Positions 28,004-36,712 of a DNA stretch of 64,000 nucleotides are shown in pieces. This stretch comes from Methanoculleus bourgensis MS2 (GTDB lineage: Archaea > Halobacteriota > Methanomicrobia > Methanomicrobiales > Methanoculleaceae), in the NCBI RefSeq assembly GCF_000304355.2, contig NC_018227.2:2542001-2606000 (forward strand), written 5' to 3'. Below the pieces are notes generated by a model. The model was not told the DNA's origin. It made no database searches and saw nothing but the letters and a program-made list of their open reading frames with translations. Numbering within the stretch: position 1 is the first letter of the stretch; each line of letters starts with the position of its first letter. A program made the position numbers and the translations under genes.

Positions 28004-28013
28004 AGTATATATC
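28004..28013 (+). promoter_or_regulatory. TATA box for M28 peptidase
   Basis: AGTATATATC, about 38-47 bases before the ATG at 28051, which would give a leader of about 15 bases. Confidence 0.55.
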
Positions 28014-28050
28014 ACCTGATTGCGAATCGGCATTCTTTGTGCGACCCTTC

Positions 28051-29019
28051 ATGAAACGTGATCCCGCGTATCACCGACACACCAGATCCCGGAGATCGCT
28101 ACCCTGCGCTCTGCTGATCGCCGGCATGGCAGTCCTCCTCATGGCAGCTCCGGCGGGCGCCACCGGCGCGCCTGCGTATGACCCCGCCATCGCTGATATT
28201 ATCGCCGAGATCAATGAGTCTGAACTCCAGCACACGACATTCACCCTGCAGGAGATCCCGACACGGGCGTTCGGGTCTGACGGCAACCGGGCCGCGGGAG
28301 AGTACCTCTATGCGAGGCTTGCCGATATACCGGGGCTTGAGGTGGAGTTCCAGGGAGGTGAACGCAACAACATCATCGCCACGCTCCCCGGGAGCGCCGA
28401 CGCCTCCGGCGGGGTCGTGATGGTGGGGGCACACTACGACAGCACGTCTTCAGACCCGACCCGGGCACCCGGGGCCACCGATAACGGGTGCGGCGTCGTG
28501 ATCGTCCTGGAACTCGCCCGGGTGATGAGCGGGCACTCGTTTGACCGGACGGTGCAGTTCGCGCTCTGGAACGCAGAAGAGGATGGACGCTACGGCAGCA
28601 CCGACTACGTAGCGGATGTCTCGGTCCCGCTTGTCCTCTACCTCAACTACGACTCGACCTGCTACGACCCGGAGAACCGTTCGGTCCTTGATATCATCTA
28701 CGACGAGCGATCCGCGGATATCGCGGCGCTCATGGCGGACCACAACACCCTCTATGCCACGAACTTTACCCTGACCCGGAACATCCACACCTGCGCCTCA
28801 GACCATACACCCTTCCAGGCACGGGGATTTCCGGCGGTGACGACTCACTCGGAGGAGCACGGTCCTGCTCATACCCCGGACGACACCATCGACCGGGTAT
28901 CGTTTGACTACGCAATGAGGAACGCTCAACTCGGCCTCTCGGTGCTGGCCAGGGTGGCTGGTCTCCAGGACGGCGGGGATGGGGCTGCCATCATCCCGAA
29001 GGCCCCGCCTGCCGGGTAA
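28051..29019 (+). CDS. Secreted M28-family zinc peptidase
   Basis: A 322-residue exported aminopeptidase-type enzyme. The signal peptide is near residues 15-38 (LLIAGMAVLLMAAPAGA, after Arg-rich RSRRS). The di-zinc ligands are all visible: His in GAHYDST, Asp in GATDNGCG, Glu-Glu in NAEEDG, Asp in YDSTCY and His in GPAHTPDDT. It lacks the protease-associated domain of longer homologues. It probably degrades peptides outside the cell. The upstream frame to 27808 is an artefact of open GC-rich sequence. It stands alone with its own TATA box. Confidence 0.85.
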   Translation: MKRDPAYHRHTRSRRSLPCALLIAGMAVLLMAAPAGATGAPAYDPAIADIIAEINESELQHTTFTLQEIPTRAFGSDGNRAAGEYLYARLADIPGLEVEFQGGERNNIIATLPGSADASGGVVMVGAHYDSTSSDPTRAPGATDNGCGVVIVLELARVMSGHSFDRTVQFALWNAEEDGRYGSTDYVADVSVPLVLYLNYDSTCYDPENRSVLDIIYDERSADIAALMADHNTLYATNFTLTRNIHTCASDHTPFQARGFPAVTTHSEEHGPAHTPDDTIDRVSFDYAMRNAQLGLSVLARVAGLQDGGDGAAIIPKAPPAG

Positions 29020-29114
29020 CAACCGCACGAGACCTCAGAGAAGGAGCCTTCCCGGTATCGGTCGTCTCCCGGGACACTGCCGCTCTCCTCCTGGTGCTAG
29101 ATCTCCTGGGGAGA

Positions 29115-29144
29115 TGTGGTTTACAAAAACCTATTATAACCACA
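29115..29144. promoter_or_regulatory. Inverted repeat around TATA box of methyltransferase gene
   Basis: Perfect arms TGTGGTT (29115-29121) and AACCACA (29138-29144) enclose CTATTATA, a TATA-like word, 33-46 bases before the ATG at 29177. Outer A/T stretches (ACAAAAA, TTTTTGT) extend the symmetry partly. A repressor bound here would block the TATA-binding protein. Confidence 0.45.
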
Positions 29145-29176
29145 TTTTTGTTAACTCCCGTCCCATCAAAGAATAG

Positions 29177-30043
29177 ATGACCGCCTCAAGCGTGGATGCG
29201 AAGCTGGACTGGAACGAAGTCTGGCGCTCCAGGATGGAGACAAGTACCGCCCTGAAACGAAACAAAGGATGTTCGGACTTCTGGAACGATAGCAAGAGAG
29301 CCAGGAGCCGTGCCGCCTCCTCCACCGGGGACGACTGTGAGCGCATCGCCTGGGTAACCTCTTCTCTTCCGGTCACCCCCGGGGCCCGCATCCTCGATAT
29401 TGGGGCAGGCGCCGGTGCGATCGCGGTCCCCCTCTCCCGGCGGGCGGCGGCGGTCACGGCGGTCGAACCGGCGCGTGCGATGCGTGAAGTCATGGAGCAG
29501 GCCGTCAGGGAAGCCGGGATCGAGAACATCACGATCGTAGGCAGGCACTGGGAGGAGACCGACCCGGAACGCGACCTCAACCCGCCCTATGATGTCGTCT
29601 TTGCGTCATTCTCGCTCGGGATGCCTGACCTGAGAGCGGCGATCGAGAAGATGAACAGGGTCTGCTCGGGGACTGTTGCGGTCTTCCATTTCGCCGGGCT
29701 GCCCTACTGGGAGCAGGTCATGCTCGATACCTGGCCGGACCTCCACGGGGTGGCGTATCAGCCGGGGCCGAAGGCTGACGTCATCTTCAACCTCCTCTAC
29801 CAGATGGGTATCTACCCTGACGTCTCGGTCTCCTCGTATGAGCACACGCTCAGCGTCCCCGACCTTGATGCCGGGGTGGATGCACTCAGGGGGCGGCTCC
29901 TCGTCGAGACCTCTGAGCAGGAGGATACCCTCAGGGAGTATCTTGCCGCCCGTCTCATCGAGGAAGACGACGGGCTGGTGCTCAGGCACCGAGTGCACCG
30001 TGCCTGCCTCAGGTGGGAATCGTATCCTACCGGAGGTGCCTGA
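29177..30043 (+). CDS. Class I SAM methyltransferase
   Basis: A 288-residue methyltransferase. Motif I is ILDIGAGAGAIAVPLS (about residue 74), followed by AVEPARAMREVM and a post-motif FASFSLGMPD. An N-terminal block LDWNEVWRSRM matches the start of the broken relative at 38413-39092 (DWNELWKAI), so the two are one family. Substrate is unknown. In other methanogens this family lies near metal or cofactor genes, but nothing here narrows it. The start is supported by a TATA box about 40 bases upstream. Confidence 0.75.
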   Translation: MTASSVDAKLDWNEVWRSRMETSTALKRNKGCSDFWNDSKRARSRAASSTGDDCERIAWVTSSLPVTPGARILDIGAGAGAIAVPLSRRAAAVTAVEPARAMREVMEQAVREAGIENITIVGRHWEETDPERDLNPPYDVVFASFSLGMPDLRAAIEKMNRVCSGTVAVFHFAGLPYWEQVMLDTWPDLHGVAYQPGPKADVIFNLLYQMGIYPDVSVSSYEHTLSVPDLDAGVDALRGRLLVETSEQEDTLREYLAARLIEEDDGLVLRHRVHRACLRWESYPTGGA

Positions 30044-30236
30044 ACCGCCTCAAAGGGGCCCGCGGGCAGGGTATTGGGCTGCCGGTGTAATTCTTCGAAC
30101 AGCGCGGAGGGGATGCGCTCCCGAGGTTACCCATACCTCCTGGTCCGGTGGTTGAGGTCACCCCTCGCTCCGGGTGAGGGCGGGGCCTCCCCTCAACCGC
30201 TGAAAAACCCGGGCCTTTGATCCTACGAGAGTACGC

Positions 30237-30262
30237 TTTTATACGGTCGAAACTAACGTTAG
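30237..30262 (+). promoter_or_regulatory. Promoter and palindromic operator of glutamine synthetase gene
   Basis: TATA-like TTTTATAC (30237-30244) precedes a perfect 10-bp palindrome, CTAACGTTAG (30253-30262), which ends 6 bases before the ATG. The expected transcription start is within or just after the palindrome, an ideal repressor position. It does not match the NrpR operator I know (GGAA-N6-TTCC). Confidence 0.55.
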
Positions 30263-30268
30263 AAAATT

Positions 30269-31774
30269 ATGAGAGATTCTGAGATCCTGATGAACCCCAA
30301 CGATCTGGTCGTTTTCCTCAAAAAGGGACCAGCAGAGTTTACCAGGGAGGATATTATCAGGTTCTGCGAGGAGAACAGGGTTGAGATGGTCAACTTCCGC
30401 TACGCTGCCGGGGACGGCAAACTCAAGACCCTCAACTTCGTCATCTCCTCAAAGGAACACCTCGACACCATCCTCTCGGATGGGGAACGCGTCGATGGCA
30501 GCAATCTTTTCTCGTTTATTGAGGCCGGAAGCAGCGACCTTTACGTCATCCCGCGCTACAGGACGGCTTTCATGAACCCCTTCGCCGACGTGCCGACGCT
30601 TGAACTCCTCTGCTCCTTCTACGACAGTGACGGAAGGCCGCTCGAGAGTTCGCCTGAGTACGTGCTCCGCAAGGCAGACGAGGAGTTCACCCGCCGGACC
30701 GGATGCACCTTCAAGACCCTTGGCGAACTTGAGTATTATGTCATCAGCCCGCGCGAGGATCTCTATCCCGGCCGCGACCAGAAAGGCTACCACTCGGCCG
30801 ACCCCTTCGTCAAGTTCGCGGACCTGCGGGACGAGGCGATGCGTCTCATCGCCCGGGCCGGCGGCAGGGTCAAGTACGGCCATTCGGAGGTCGGGTGCTT
30901 CTGCAACGGCGAAACCTACTACGAGCAGCACGAGATCGAGTTCCTGCCGATGCCGGTCGAGCAGGCGGTCGAGCAGGTGGTCATCGCCAAGTGGATCCTG
31001 CGGATGCTCGGCAGCCGGTACGGGGTTGAGATCAGCTTCGCCCCGAAGATCACCGTCGGGAAGGCAGGGAGCGGCATGCACTTCCACATGCTCGTCGAGA
31101 GGGATGGCCGGAACCTTGTGGTCGAGGACGGCAGATTAAGCCCGCTTGCCCGGAAGATGATCGCCGGTATCCTTGATGCCGCCGACGCCCTGACAGCCTT
31201 TGGGAACGGCATCCCTACCTCCTACCTCCGCCTCGTCCCCCACCAGGAGGCGCCGACGACGATCTGCTGGGGCGACCGCAACCGCTCGGTCGTGGTCCGG
31301 GTGCCCCTTGGCTGGATCGGTGCCGACGGCATGACCCTTGATGCCAACCCCTGTGAGGACCGCTGCCGGGAGGAACGGTCGTCGAAGCAGACGTTCGAGT
31401 ACCGGGTCGCCGACGGTTCGGCCGATCCCTACCTGACCGTCGCCGGGCTTATCGTTGCGTCGCTGCACGGGATCACCATGCCCGGTGCGCTCGAGGCGGC
31501 TGAGCGGCTCTATGTCAGCGGGAATATCTTCCGGCCCGAGTTTAAGGAGCGCCTTGCAGAGTTTGACCAGCTCCCCGCCTCCTGTGTCGAGTCTGCCGAG
31601 GCGCTCGAGGCAAAGCGGGCGATCTTCGAGGAGAACGGGGTCTTCCCGGCAGGCATGATCGAGAGCAGGATCTCCACCCTGAAGGCCTTCAACGACCGTG
31701 GCCTGAGTGAGAAACTCTACGGCAACAACGAAGCGATCCGGGAACTGGTCGAGCAGTTCCTCCATGTGGCGTGA
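30269..31774 (+). CDS. glnA: Glutamine synthetase (type I-like)
   Basis: A 501-residue protein with the beta-grasp N-terminus and catalytic domain of glutamine synthetase, which makes glutamine from glutamate, ammonia and ATP. Visible blocks are YGHSEVGCFCNGETYYEQHEIEF with the metal-binding E residues (one run broken at the Cys), GSGMHFHMLV, VPHQEAPTTICWGDRNRS and the C-terminal SRISTLKAF. It is longer than typical 440-residue GSI and some motifs are loose (HQEAP for GYEAP), so a glutamine-synthetase-like ligase is possible. No ribosome site precedes the ATG, and the TATA spacing suggests a leaderless mRNA. Confidence 0.8.
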   Translation: MRDSEILMNPNDLVVFLKKGPAEFTREDIIRFCEENRVEMVNFRYAAGDGKLKTLNFVISSKEHLDTILSDGERVDGSNLFSFIEAGSSDLYVIPRYRTAFMNPFADVPTLELLCSFYDSDGRPLESSPEYVLRKADEEFTRRTGCTFKTLGELEYYVISPREDLYPGRDQKGYHSADPFVKFADLRDEAMRLIARAGGRVKYGHSEVGCFCNGETYYEQHEIEFLPMPVEQAVEQVVIAKWILRMLGSRYGVEISFAPKITVGKAGSGMHFHMLVERDGRNLVVEDGRLSPLARKMIAGILDAADALTAFGNGIPTSYLRLVPHQEAPTTICWGDRNRSVVVRVPLGWIGADGMTLDANPCEDRCREERSSKQTFEYRVADGSADPYLTVAGLIVASLHGITMPGALEAAERLYVSGNIFRPEFKERLAEFDQLPASCVESAEALEAKRAIFEENGVFPAGMIESRISTLKAFNDRGLSEKLYGNNEAIRELVEQFLHVA

Positions 31775-32181
31775 GAGCCTGGAAAACGGGCTCCTGCGGA
31801 ATACTTTTTTGATGACTGATCCCGGGGCATCCTTCTCCTGGATGATTGCAGTTAACATTTCAGGCGCCCCGTATCCTCACGCGGAAGAGCGCGAAGCCTT
31901 GACGCCCCTGTAGCCCCTCCCCGCCTGCGGCTGACGATCCACCCCACATCCACAAAATGAGGTGAAATGGTCCACTCCTGACACCCGGCACCGGCAGCGC
32001 GTGACAGTCTCCTGGCCGGTGATGCGGCATGGGCAAGGTATTATTAGGAGGCGATCCAGAGGGGGTGGCTCTCCGGAGTGAGGCGGGGTCCTGGCCTGGG
32101 AGAGGAGGCGGCCTCAACAGATAGCGAGAGGCCGTGCAGAACCGCGAGGGTCCCGCCTGTCCGGGCGGTGGAGGAATGCAT
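31775..32181. other. Gene-free spacer with CGCGAAG-type repeat relative
   Basis: A 400-base gap after glnA. Near 31871 it reads CTCACGCGGAAGAGCGCGAAG, split here as CTCACGCGGAAG plus AGCGCGAAG. Near 31962 it reads GAGGTGAAATGGTCCACT, the same order seen at 57352 and 57468. No gene is seen. Confidence 0.55.
31870..31985 (+). repeat. CGCGAAG dispersed repeat family, copy 2
   Basis: It starts with CTCACGCGGAAG and ends with AGGTGAAATGGTCCACT. The latter matches AGGTGAAACGGTCCACT near the end of the 57-kb copy. It is shorter than the other copies. Confidence 0.6.
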
Positions 32182-32496
32182 ATGAAAGGCGGAGCAGAAG
32201 AGAGGATGGCAGGAGAACCGGGACCGGTCACGTTTACGTGCTACCGGATCACCCCCGGCGAGGAGGAGGGTGCCCCGAAGGAGGATATGAACGCCTACAG
32301 CGTCGTGGTGCTGCTGCCCGGCGGGGAGTTCAGGCACCAGGTCGTCTGGGCAGGGGCCCCTGAGGATGTGGGTGACGCGATCCGGGTCCCGCCCGGCTCA
32401 AGGGTGATCATGACCGAGATGGCAAACGCACTCATCTGGGACAGTGGGCCGGTGGAGGCTGAGAAAGTGGCCCCGGAGGCTGCACCCGCCCCCTGA
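32182..32496 (+). CDS. Small hypothetical protein
   Basis: A 104-residue acidic protein without membrane segments or a family I recognise. It has alternating strand-like segments (PVTFTCYRITPG, AYSVVVLLPGGEFRHQVVW) and ends in an Ala/Pro/Glu tail. The ATG at 32182 is preceded by GGTGGAGG seven bases away, a strong ribosome site that decides the start over ATGs at 32134 and 32176. It lies alone between glnA and an NTF2-like gene. Confidence 0.55.
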   Translation: MKGGAEERMAGEPGPVTFTCYRITPGEEEGAPKEDMNAYSVVVLLPGGEFRHQVVWAGAPEDVGDAIRVPPGSRVIMTEMANALIWDSGPVEAEKVAPEAAPAP

Positions 32497-32590
32497 TCTT
32501 TTCTCGCGAGCGGGCCGGCAGGAGACCGGGTTCTGGTCTATCGGTCCGCATTTTGCGTTTGAGAGGAGAACGATTTACCGAGGGTAGGAC

Positions 32591-32977
32591 ATGGTTACTG
32601 ACGAAGTGAGAAAGGCCATCGATGCGAATAACAGGAGATTCTCTGAAGGATTCCTGAAGGGCGATGCCTCAATAACGGCATCCATCTTTGCCGAAGATGC
32701 TGTAGTCTTCCCCCCGGATGCTCCCATGGTCCAGGGGCGAGGGGCGATCGAGGAGTTCTGGAGAACGATCATGGCGTCGGGCGTGAAGGCGGTAGAATTA
32801 ACCACGATCGAGATCTCCGGAAGCGGCGATTACCGGCACGAGAGGGGAACCGGCATCATCAGGGTCCGTCCCCCGGGTGGAACGCCCGCAGGGCAGAAGA
32901 TTAAGTTCGTTGTCGTGTGGAAGCATACAGCGGATGGCTGGAAGAATATCTGGGATATCTGGAATGCCTCTCCCTGA
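32591..32977 (+). CDS. NTF2-like / SnoaL-fold protein (DUF4440 type)
   Basis: A 128-residue cone-shaped NTF2-like protein. Typical features are the N-terminal helix (AIDANNRRFSEGFLKGDAS), FAEDAVVFPPDAPMVQGRGAIEEFW, and the C-terminal FVVVWKHTADGWKNIWDIWN. Such proteins bind or isomerise small ligands, or act as simple dimers. No substrate can be read. A GAGGAGAACG stretch precedes the gene by about 20 bases. Confidence 0.75.
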   Translation: MVTDEVRKAIDANNRRFSEGFLKGDASITASIFAEDAVVFPPDAPMVQGRGAIEEFWRTIMASGVKAVELTTIEISGSGDYRHERGTGIIRVRPPGGTPAGQKIKFVVVWKHTADGWKNIWDIWNASP

Positions 32978-33202
32978 TACGAGGGACTTTCGAGTGTTAC
33001 AGGGTTTTTCGCGGTTTTACCGACAGGTGATTCTGAGATCGGCGCGCGGTCTCAGGTCGAAAACTCCCCGGTGCTCCCGACTACCGAGGTCTCAGTCTCT
33101 CTTTTGCGCTGTGCGACGCTCCGAAGGAGTGTGAGCGCTGGTTTTCCCATGTGATAATTATGCGGAATGGCAATACAATGCCCGGAACGTCATAGTTGTG
33201 GA

Positions 33203-33838
33203 TTATCCTCTTTTGAGATCGAGAATCATAGAGCCCACCCCGATTAAGGAGACTGCGATGATAAGGAGTATGACCATGTTGAAGTGATCGGATACTATGG
33301 GCAGGTTACCGAAGAAGTAGCCTGCCAGGATGAAGCCCGAGACCCATAACGCTCCCCCAGATACATTGTACACGAGAAACCGGGAGTAATCCATCCTTCC
33401 GGCTCCTGCAAGAAACGGTGCCAGGGTCCGGACGAATGGAATGAACCTGGCTATAACTATCGTCTTTCCCCCGTATTCCCTGAAATATACCTCGGTTCTT
33501 TCGATATGCTCTCTCTTAACAAGAGGGATACCTTTCGAAATAAAGCGGGTGCCAAAGGATTTCCCGATCCAGTAGTTTATTGTATCACCCGCAATCGCAG
33601 CCAGGGCCAGTAGTGCGATGGAGAGGAGGATGTTCAGGTCTCCATGAGCAGAGATTGCGCCTACAAGGAACAGGAGCGAGTCGCCCGGGAGATAGGGAGC
33701 GACGACAAGACCAGTCTCGAGAAATATTATGAAGAAGATAATGAGGTACGCAAATAACCCGTACTTTTCTATAAACAGAGGCAGGAAGATATCGAAGTGT
33801 ATGGCGGTATTGATGATATGCTGAACTTGCTCAAACAT
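33203..33838 (-). CDS. DedA-family membrane protein (VTT domain)
   Basis: A 211-residue integral membrane protein. The DedA signature is complete: FLETGLVVAPYLPGDSLLF, then re-entrant regions, ending RFIPFVRTLAPFLAGAGRM and a last hydrophobic helix (MVILLIIAVSLIGVGSMIL). DedA/VTT proteins move lipids such as polyprenyl or phospholipids across the membrane. In an archaeon with nearby glycan genes, recycling of the dolichol-type carrier is an attractive but unproven role. Confidence 0.88.
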   Translation of the reverse strand: MFEQVQHIINTAIHFDIFLPLFIEKYGLFAYLIIFFIIFLETGLVVAPYLPGDSLLFLVGAISAHGDLNILLSIALLALAAIAGDTINYWIGKSFGTRFISKGIPLVKREHIERTEVYFREYGGKTIVIARFIPFVRTLAPFLAGAGRMDYSRFLVYNVSGGALWVSGFILAGYFFGNLPIVSDHFNMVILLIIAVSLIGVGSMILDLKRG

Positions 33839-34077
33839 TCAACCTCTGTTTACACCCACACCTAAAACCTTTGCTGTGCCGATACCACCGGGTTTCTGTT
33901 GAGGCTCCCCGGAGTTGAAATCCGTGATATCGGGTTCTCCCGGGGTATAGGACCTCCCAGATGGGACCGGGAGTCCCGAGAGGCTCCCTGGCCGCCCAGG
34001 TGCCATCCTGCGTGGCCCGCCTGTGCAGAGCCAGAGGGTATATGTAGGGGTGCGCCCCTCGTGCCCGGGGTGATCGA

Positions 34078-34770
34078 ATGACAGGTGTTACCCAGCAGAT
34101 GGCGAATGTTACCGAGTACAGTGCAGTCAACCTGATGGCTGATGCCGGGGTGGACCCGAGGCGATGGAGCCGGATGCCGGACGACGCAACGATTAAAAAG
34201 ACGGTTGCGGCGATCGAGGCACGGGGCATCAGGGTAGTCCTTGCAGAGACGGCAGAGGAGGCGCTCCGGGCTGTCATGGACCTGATTCCTGAGGGGGCCG
34301 AGGTCATGAACGGCTCCTCGACGACCCTGACCGAGATCGGGTTTGACCGGGTGCTCAGGGAGAACCCGAAGGGATGGCGGGATTATCACGCGGTCATCAC
34401 GGCCGAGAGCGATGAGAAGAGGCGGCACGCTCTCCGCCGCAAAAGCGTGGCCGCCGACTACTTCCTCTCCGGGGTCCAGGCGATCGCCGAGTCGGGCGAG
34501 GTCGTTGGGTGCGACAAGACCGGGAGCAGGATGGGGGCGTGGCCCCACGCAGCGGCTCATCTCATCCTCGTCTCGGGGGCAAACAAGATCGTGCCGACCA
34601 TCGACGATGCGCTCCAGCGGTGCCGGGAGTATGCCCTGCCGCTCGAGGACCAGCGTGCCCGGCGCGTCTACGGCACTTCCAGTGCGATCGGAAAGTACGT
34701 GATCCTCGCCGAAGAGGTTAGTGAGGGGAGGATAACCCTGGTCCTGGTCCGGGAGCGCCTCGGTTACTGA
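34078..34770 (+). CDS. LUD-domain (LutC/DUF162) protein
   Basis: A 230-residue LUD-domain protein. Typical segments are NGSSTTLTEIGFDRVL, SVAADYFLSGVQAIAESGEVVGCD (broken here at the Cys pair) and VSGANKIVPTIDDALQRCRE. In bacteria LutC is one subunit of a lactate oxidation complex. The usual LutA/LutB partners are absent here, so the function is open. A reading frame of 603 codons runs antisense to it and is an artefact. Confidence 0.82.
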   Translation: MTGVTQQMANVTEYSAVNLMADAGVDPRRWSRMPDDATIKKTVAAIEARGIRVVLAETAEEALRAVMDLIPEGAEVMNGSSTTLTEIGFDRVLRENPKGWRDYHAVITAESDEKRRHALRRKSVAADYFLSGVQAIAESGEVVGCDKTGSRMGAWPHAAAHLILVSGANKIVPTIDDALQRCREYALPLEDQRARRVYGTSSAIGKYVILAEEVSEGRITLVLVRERLGY

Positions 34771-35034
34771 ACCGGCCGGCCCCGTGCATTCAGCTGCCGG
34801 GTGTGCAATCTTTGGGGCAAACGGCATCCCTGCGACGGATAATCCTCCCATTTGAAGTGCGGATTTGATCATGGTCACAACACCTGCCCGGTGTGCCCTG
34901 GCGCTGCGGAGATCCTGTCGTTCCCCGGTCAGACCCTGCGACGGGGGTGCGGACGTGGCTATGGCGACGCACCCCCTCCTTTTCCCCATCCGGGGGTGCA
35001 GTATTATCTGACCTCCCGTGCCACTTTTCAGTAC

Positions 35035-35859
35035 ATGGAGATCGTAGATATTCTCAACACTACTACCATTCCGCTCTCTGACATTACGCTTGAATCGGTT
35101 CTTCTCGCCGTTATCGTCGCCGTGATTGGGTGGATCGTTGTGCGAGTGCTCATCTCTGCCTTCACAAAGGCACTCTCCCGCGCTTCGCACCTGCCCGAAC
35201 TGGTCATCGAGTTTCTTGTCCGCTTTCTCTCGGTCCTGCTCTACGTGATCCTCGTCCTGGTTGTCCTCGCGACGCTCGGGGTCGATGTCTCCTCTGTGGT
35301 GCTCGGGCTCTCGGCGGTGATAGGGCTCATCCTCGGCTTCGGCCTCCAGGACACCATCACCAACCTGGCCGCCGGGGTCTGGGTGGCGGCTCTCCGCCCC
35401 ATCGATAAGGGCGAGTTCGTCGAGATCAAGGGCATCTCCGGGACGGTCACCTCGGTCGGCATCATGGCAACCGAGCTCGTGAAGGCCGACAACACTTACA
35501 TCACCATCCCAAACTCCCTCGTCTGGGGGAGCCCGGTGATCAACTCCAGCCGGATGGATACCCGCCGTGTCGAGGTCAAGGTCGGGATCGCCTATGACAG
35601 TGACCTTGACCTGGCCGTCAGGGTCGCCACCGACCTGATGGCCTCCCACGAAGCGGTACTCCCCTCGCCCCAACCGGCGGTCGTCGTCAGCGAACTGGCT
35701 GACTCTTCGGTGAACCTCTCCCTGCGGGCGTGGACGGAGACGTCAAACTACTGGCGGGTCCGGGGGGACCTGACCCGCGACATCCTCCGGGCATTCCGTG
35801 AGGGCGGGGTTGAGATTCCCTTCCCGCAGGTGGACGTTCACCTGGATAGGGCTCAATAG
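35035..35859 (+). CDS. Small-conductance mechanosensitive channel, MscS family
   Basis: A 274-residue MscS channel. Three membrane helices occupy about residues 18-40, 58-80 and 83-115; the third contains the pore-lining pattern SAVIGLILGFGLQDTI followed by NLAAGV. Next come the beta domain (DKGEFVEIKGISGTV, ITIPNSLVWGSPVINSS) and the alpha/beta C-terminus. It releases osmolytes under hypo-osmotic stress. The ATG at 35035 is chosen because the frame upstream (to 34852) is Cys/Gly-rich and not channel-like. Confidence 0.88.
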   Translation: MEIVDILNTTTIPLSDITLESVLLAVIVAVIGWIVVRVLISAFTKALSRASHLPELVIEFLVRFLSVLLYVILVLVVLATLGVDVSSVVLGLSAVIGLILGFGLQDTITNLAAGVWVAALRPIDKGEFVEIKGISGTVTSVGIMATELVKADNTYITIPNSLVWGSPVINSSRMDTRRVEVKVGIAYDSDLDLAVRVATDLMASHEAVLPSPQPAVVVSELADSSVNLSLRAWTETSNYWRVRGDLTRDILRAFREGGVEIPFPQVDVHLDRAQ

Positions 35860-35865
35860 ATCTCT

Positions 35866-35876
35866 TCTATTTTTTG
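35866..35876 (+). terminator. Poly-T terminator after MscS gene
   Basis: CTATTTTTTG, a T6 run 10-16 bases after the stop at 35859. Confidence 0.5.
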
Positions 35877-36230
35877 CGAATTCGCGTCAGGGGCCTTCCC
35901 GGTCCGGCAGGACTCTCTATGGGCAATCGTCCCCGTGGTTTAAGGGCTCTCTCCCTCAACGCAGAGGTTCTGGCGATCCCTCCTCCCCGGAAACAGATCG
36001 CGGGTGTGTCCTGATATGGGGCGTCTGTCACCGGGATGTTCTCTGACCGGGTTCATTCCTTGCCCGCATTGCGGGCTGAAAAAGCCCCAGGATGCTCTCG
36101 GTGCGAGGGGCAGGGGTCTCATGGTGTCGTCTTCCGAATACCAAGCAAGCAACTCCGGTTAAGGAAAGGCGCGCTAATATCTACCAAATTAACACCGAAT
36201 GCTACTAAAATCGATTTTTTTAAAAGAAGG
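35877..36230. other. Gene-free spacer
   Basis: About 350 bases between the MscS terminator and the promoter of the next gene. It contains a small hairpin (GCCCGCATTGCGGGC near 36061) but no convincing gene. An open frame from 36036 runs into the next gene, but its first 80 codons are not protein-like. Confidence 0.5.
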
Positions 36231-36232
36231 CT

Positions 36233-36243
36233 ATTTATAATAA
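36233..36243 (+). promoter_or_regulatory. TATA box for internally repeated membrane protein
   Basis: ATTTATAATAA lies 33-43 bases before the GTG at 36276. It leaves a leader just long enough to hold the GGAGGT at 36264-36269. Confidence 0.6.
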
Positions 36244-36275
36244 ACGGTGTAAAAAGGTATGGCGGAGGTAGAATT

Positions 36276-36617
36276 GTGGCAATAACCGCGATAATGAACA
36301 TAATCGGTGGACTGGTCTTGTGTGCAGGAATTATAGGGGCCCTGCCCGTTCTCGGTGGCTTCCTTGAGAAGGCAGGCAAATTCCTGGGCGGTTTCCAGGT
36401 CATCATAGGGATCATCATGATGATCCTCGGACTGCTGGGGATCTTCTCACTGCAGGGCATAGTTGCCTTCCTGGTCGGGGTCATCCTCCTGACCGGTGCG
36501 TTCCATGTGATTCCAGCTCTCGGTGCGTATCTCGAGAAGTTCGGTACGTGGCTGGGCGGCTTCCAGACGATCATCGGTGTCATCGCGATCATCATCGGTA
36601 TCCTGGGGCTTCTCTGA
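36276..36617 (+). CDS. Small membrane protein with internal duplication
   Basis: A 113-residue protein made almost wholly of hydrophobic helices. It contains two copies of one motif: PVLGGFLEKAGKFLGGFQ then VIIGIIMMILGLLGI, and PALGAYLEKFGTWLGGFQ then TIIGVIAIIIGILGLL. The start is GTG at 36276, decided by GGAGGT six bases before it and by the TATA box position. No family is recognised. Four helices with pseudo-twofold symmetry suggest a small channel, scaffold or lipid-associated protein. Confidence 0.65.
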   Translation: MAITAIMNIIGGLVLCAGIIGALPVLGGFLEKAGKFLGGFQVIIGIIMMILGLLGIFSLQGIVAFLVGVILLTGAFHVIPALGAYLEKFGTWLGGFQTIIGVIAIIIGILGLL

Positions 36618-36640
36618 ACAGATTCACCTACAGGGGTGAA

Positions 36641-36712
36641 GGTGGCAGAGCGGGAATTCCCGGGGCTAAAAGCCCGGGATGGACGCAAAGCCCCCCTCTT
36701 TCTTTCAAGACC
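36641..36712 (+). ncRNA. Possible structured RNA element with GEMM-like core
   Basis: A hairpin (arms CCCGGG at 36659-36664 and 36673-36678, closed by CT-AAA-AG with one bulge) is followed by GGACGCAAAGCC (36681-36692). This 12-base word is the conserved strand in c-di-GMP class I (GEMM) riboswitches. A second small hairpin, GACC-GGTAT-GGTC, follows at about 36710-36722. No plus-strand gene lies downstream, and other GEMM parts are missing or altered. Identity is uncertain. Confidence 0.2.

Noticed and set aside
33862-35673. A 603-codon minus-strand open frame
   Set aside because: It runs antisense to the clear LUD and MscS genes, is rich in Arg, Gly, Asp and His, and has no domain. Long antisense frames are common in GC-rich DNA.
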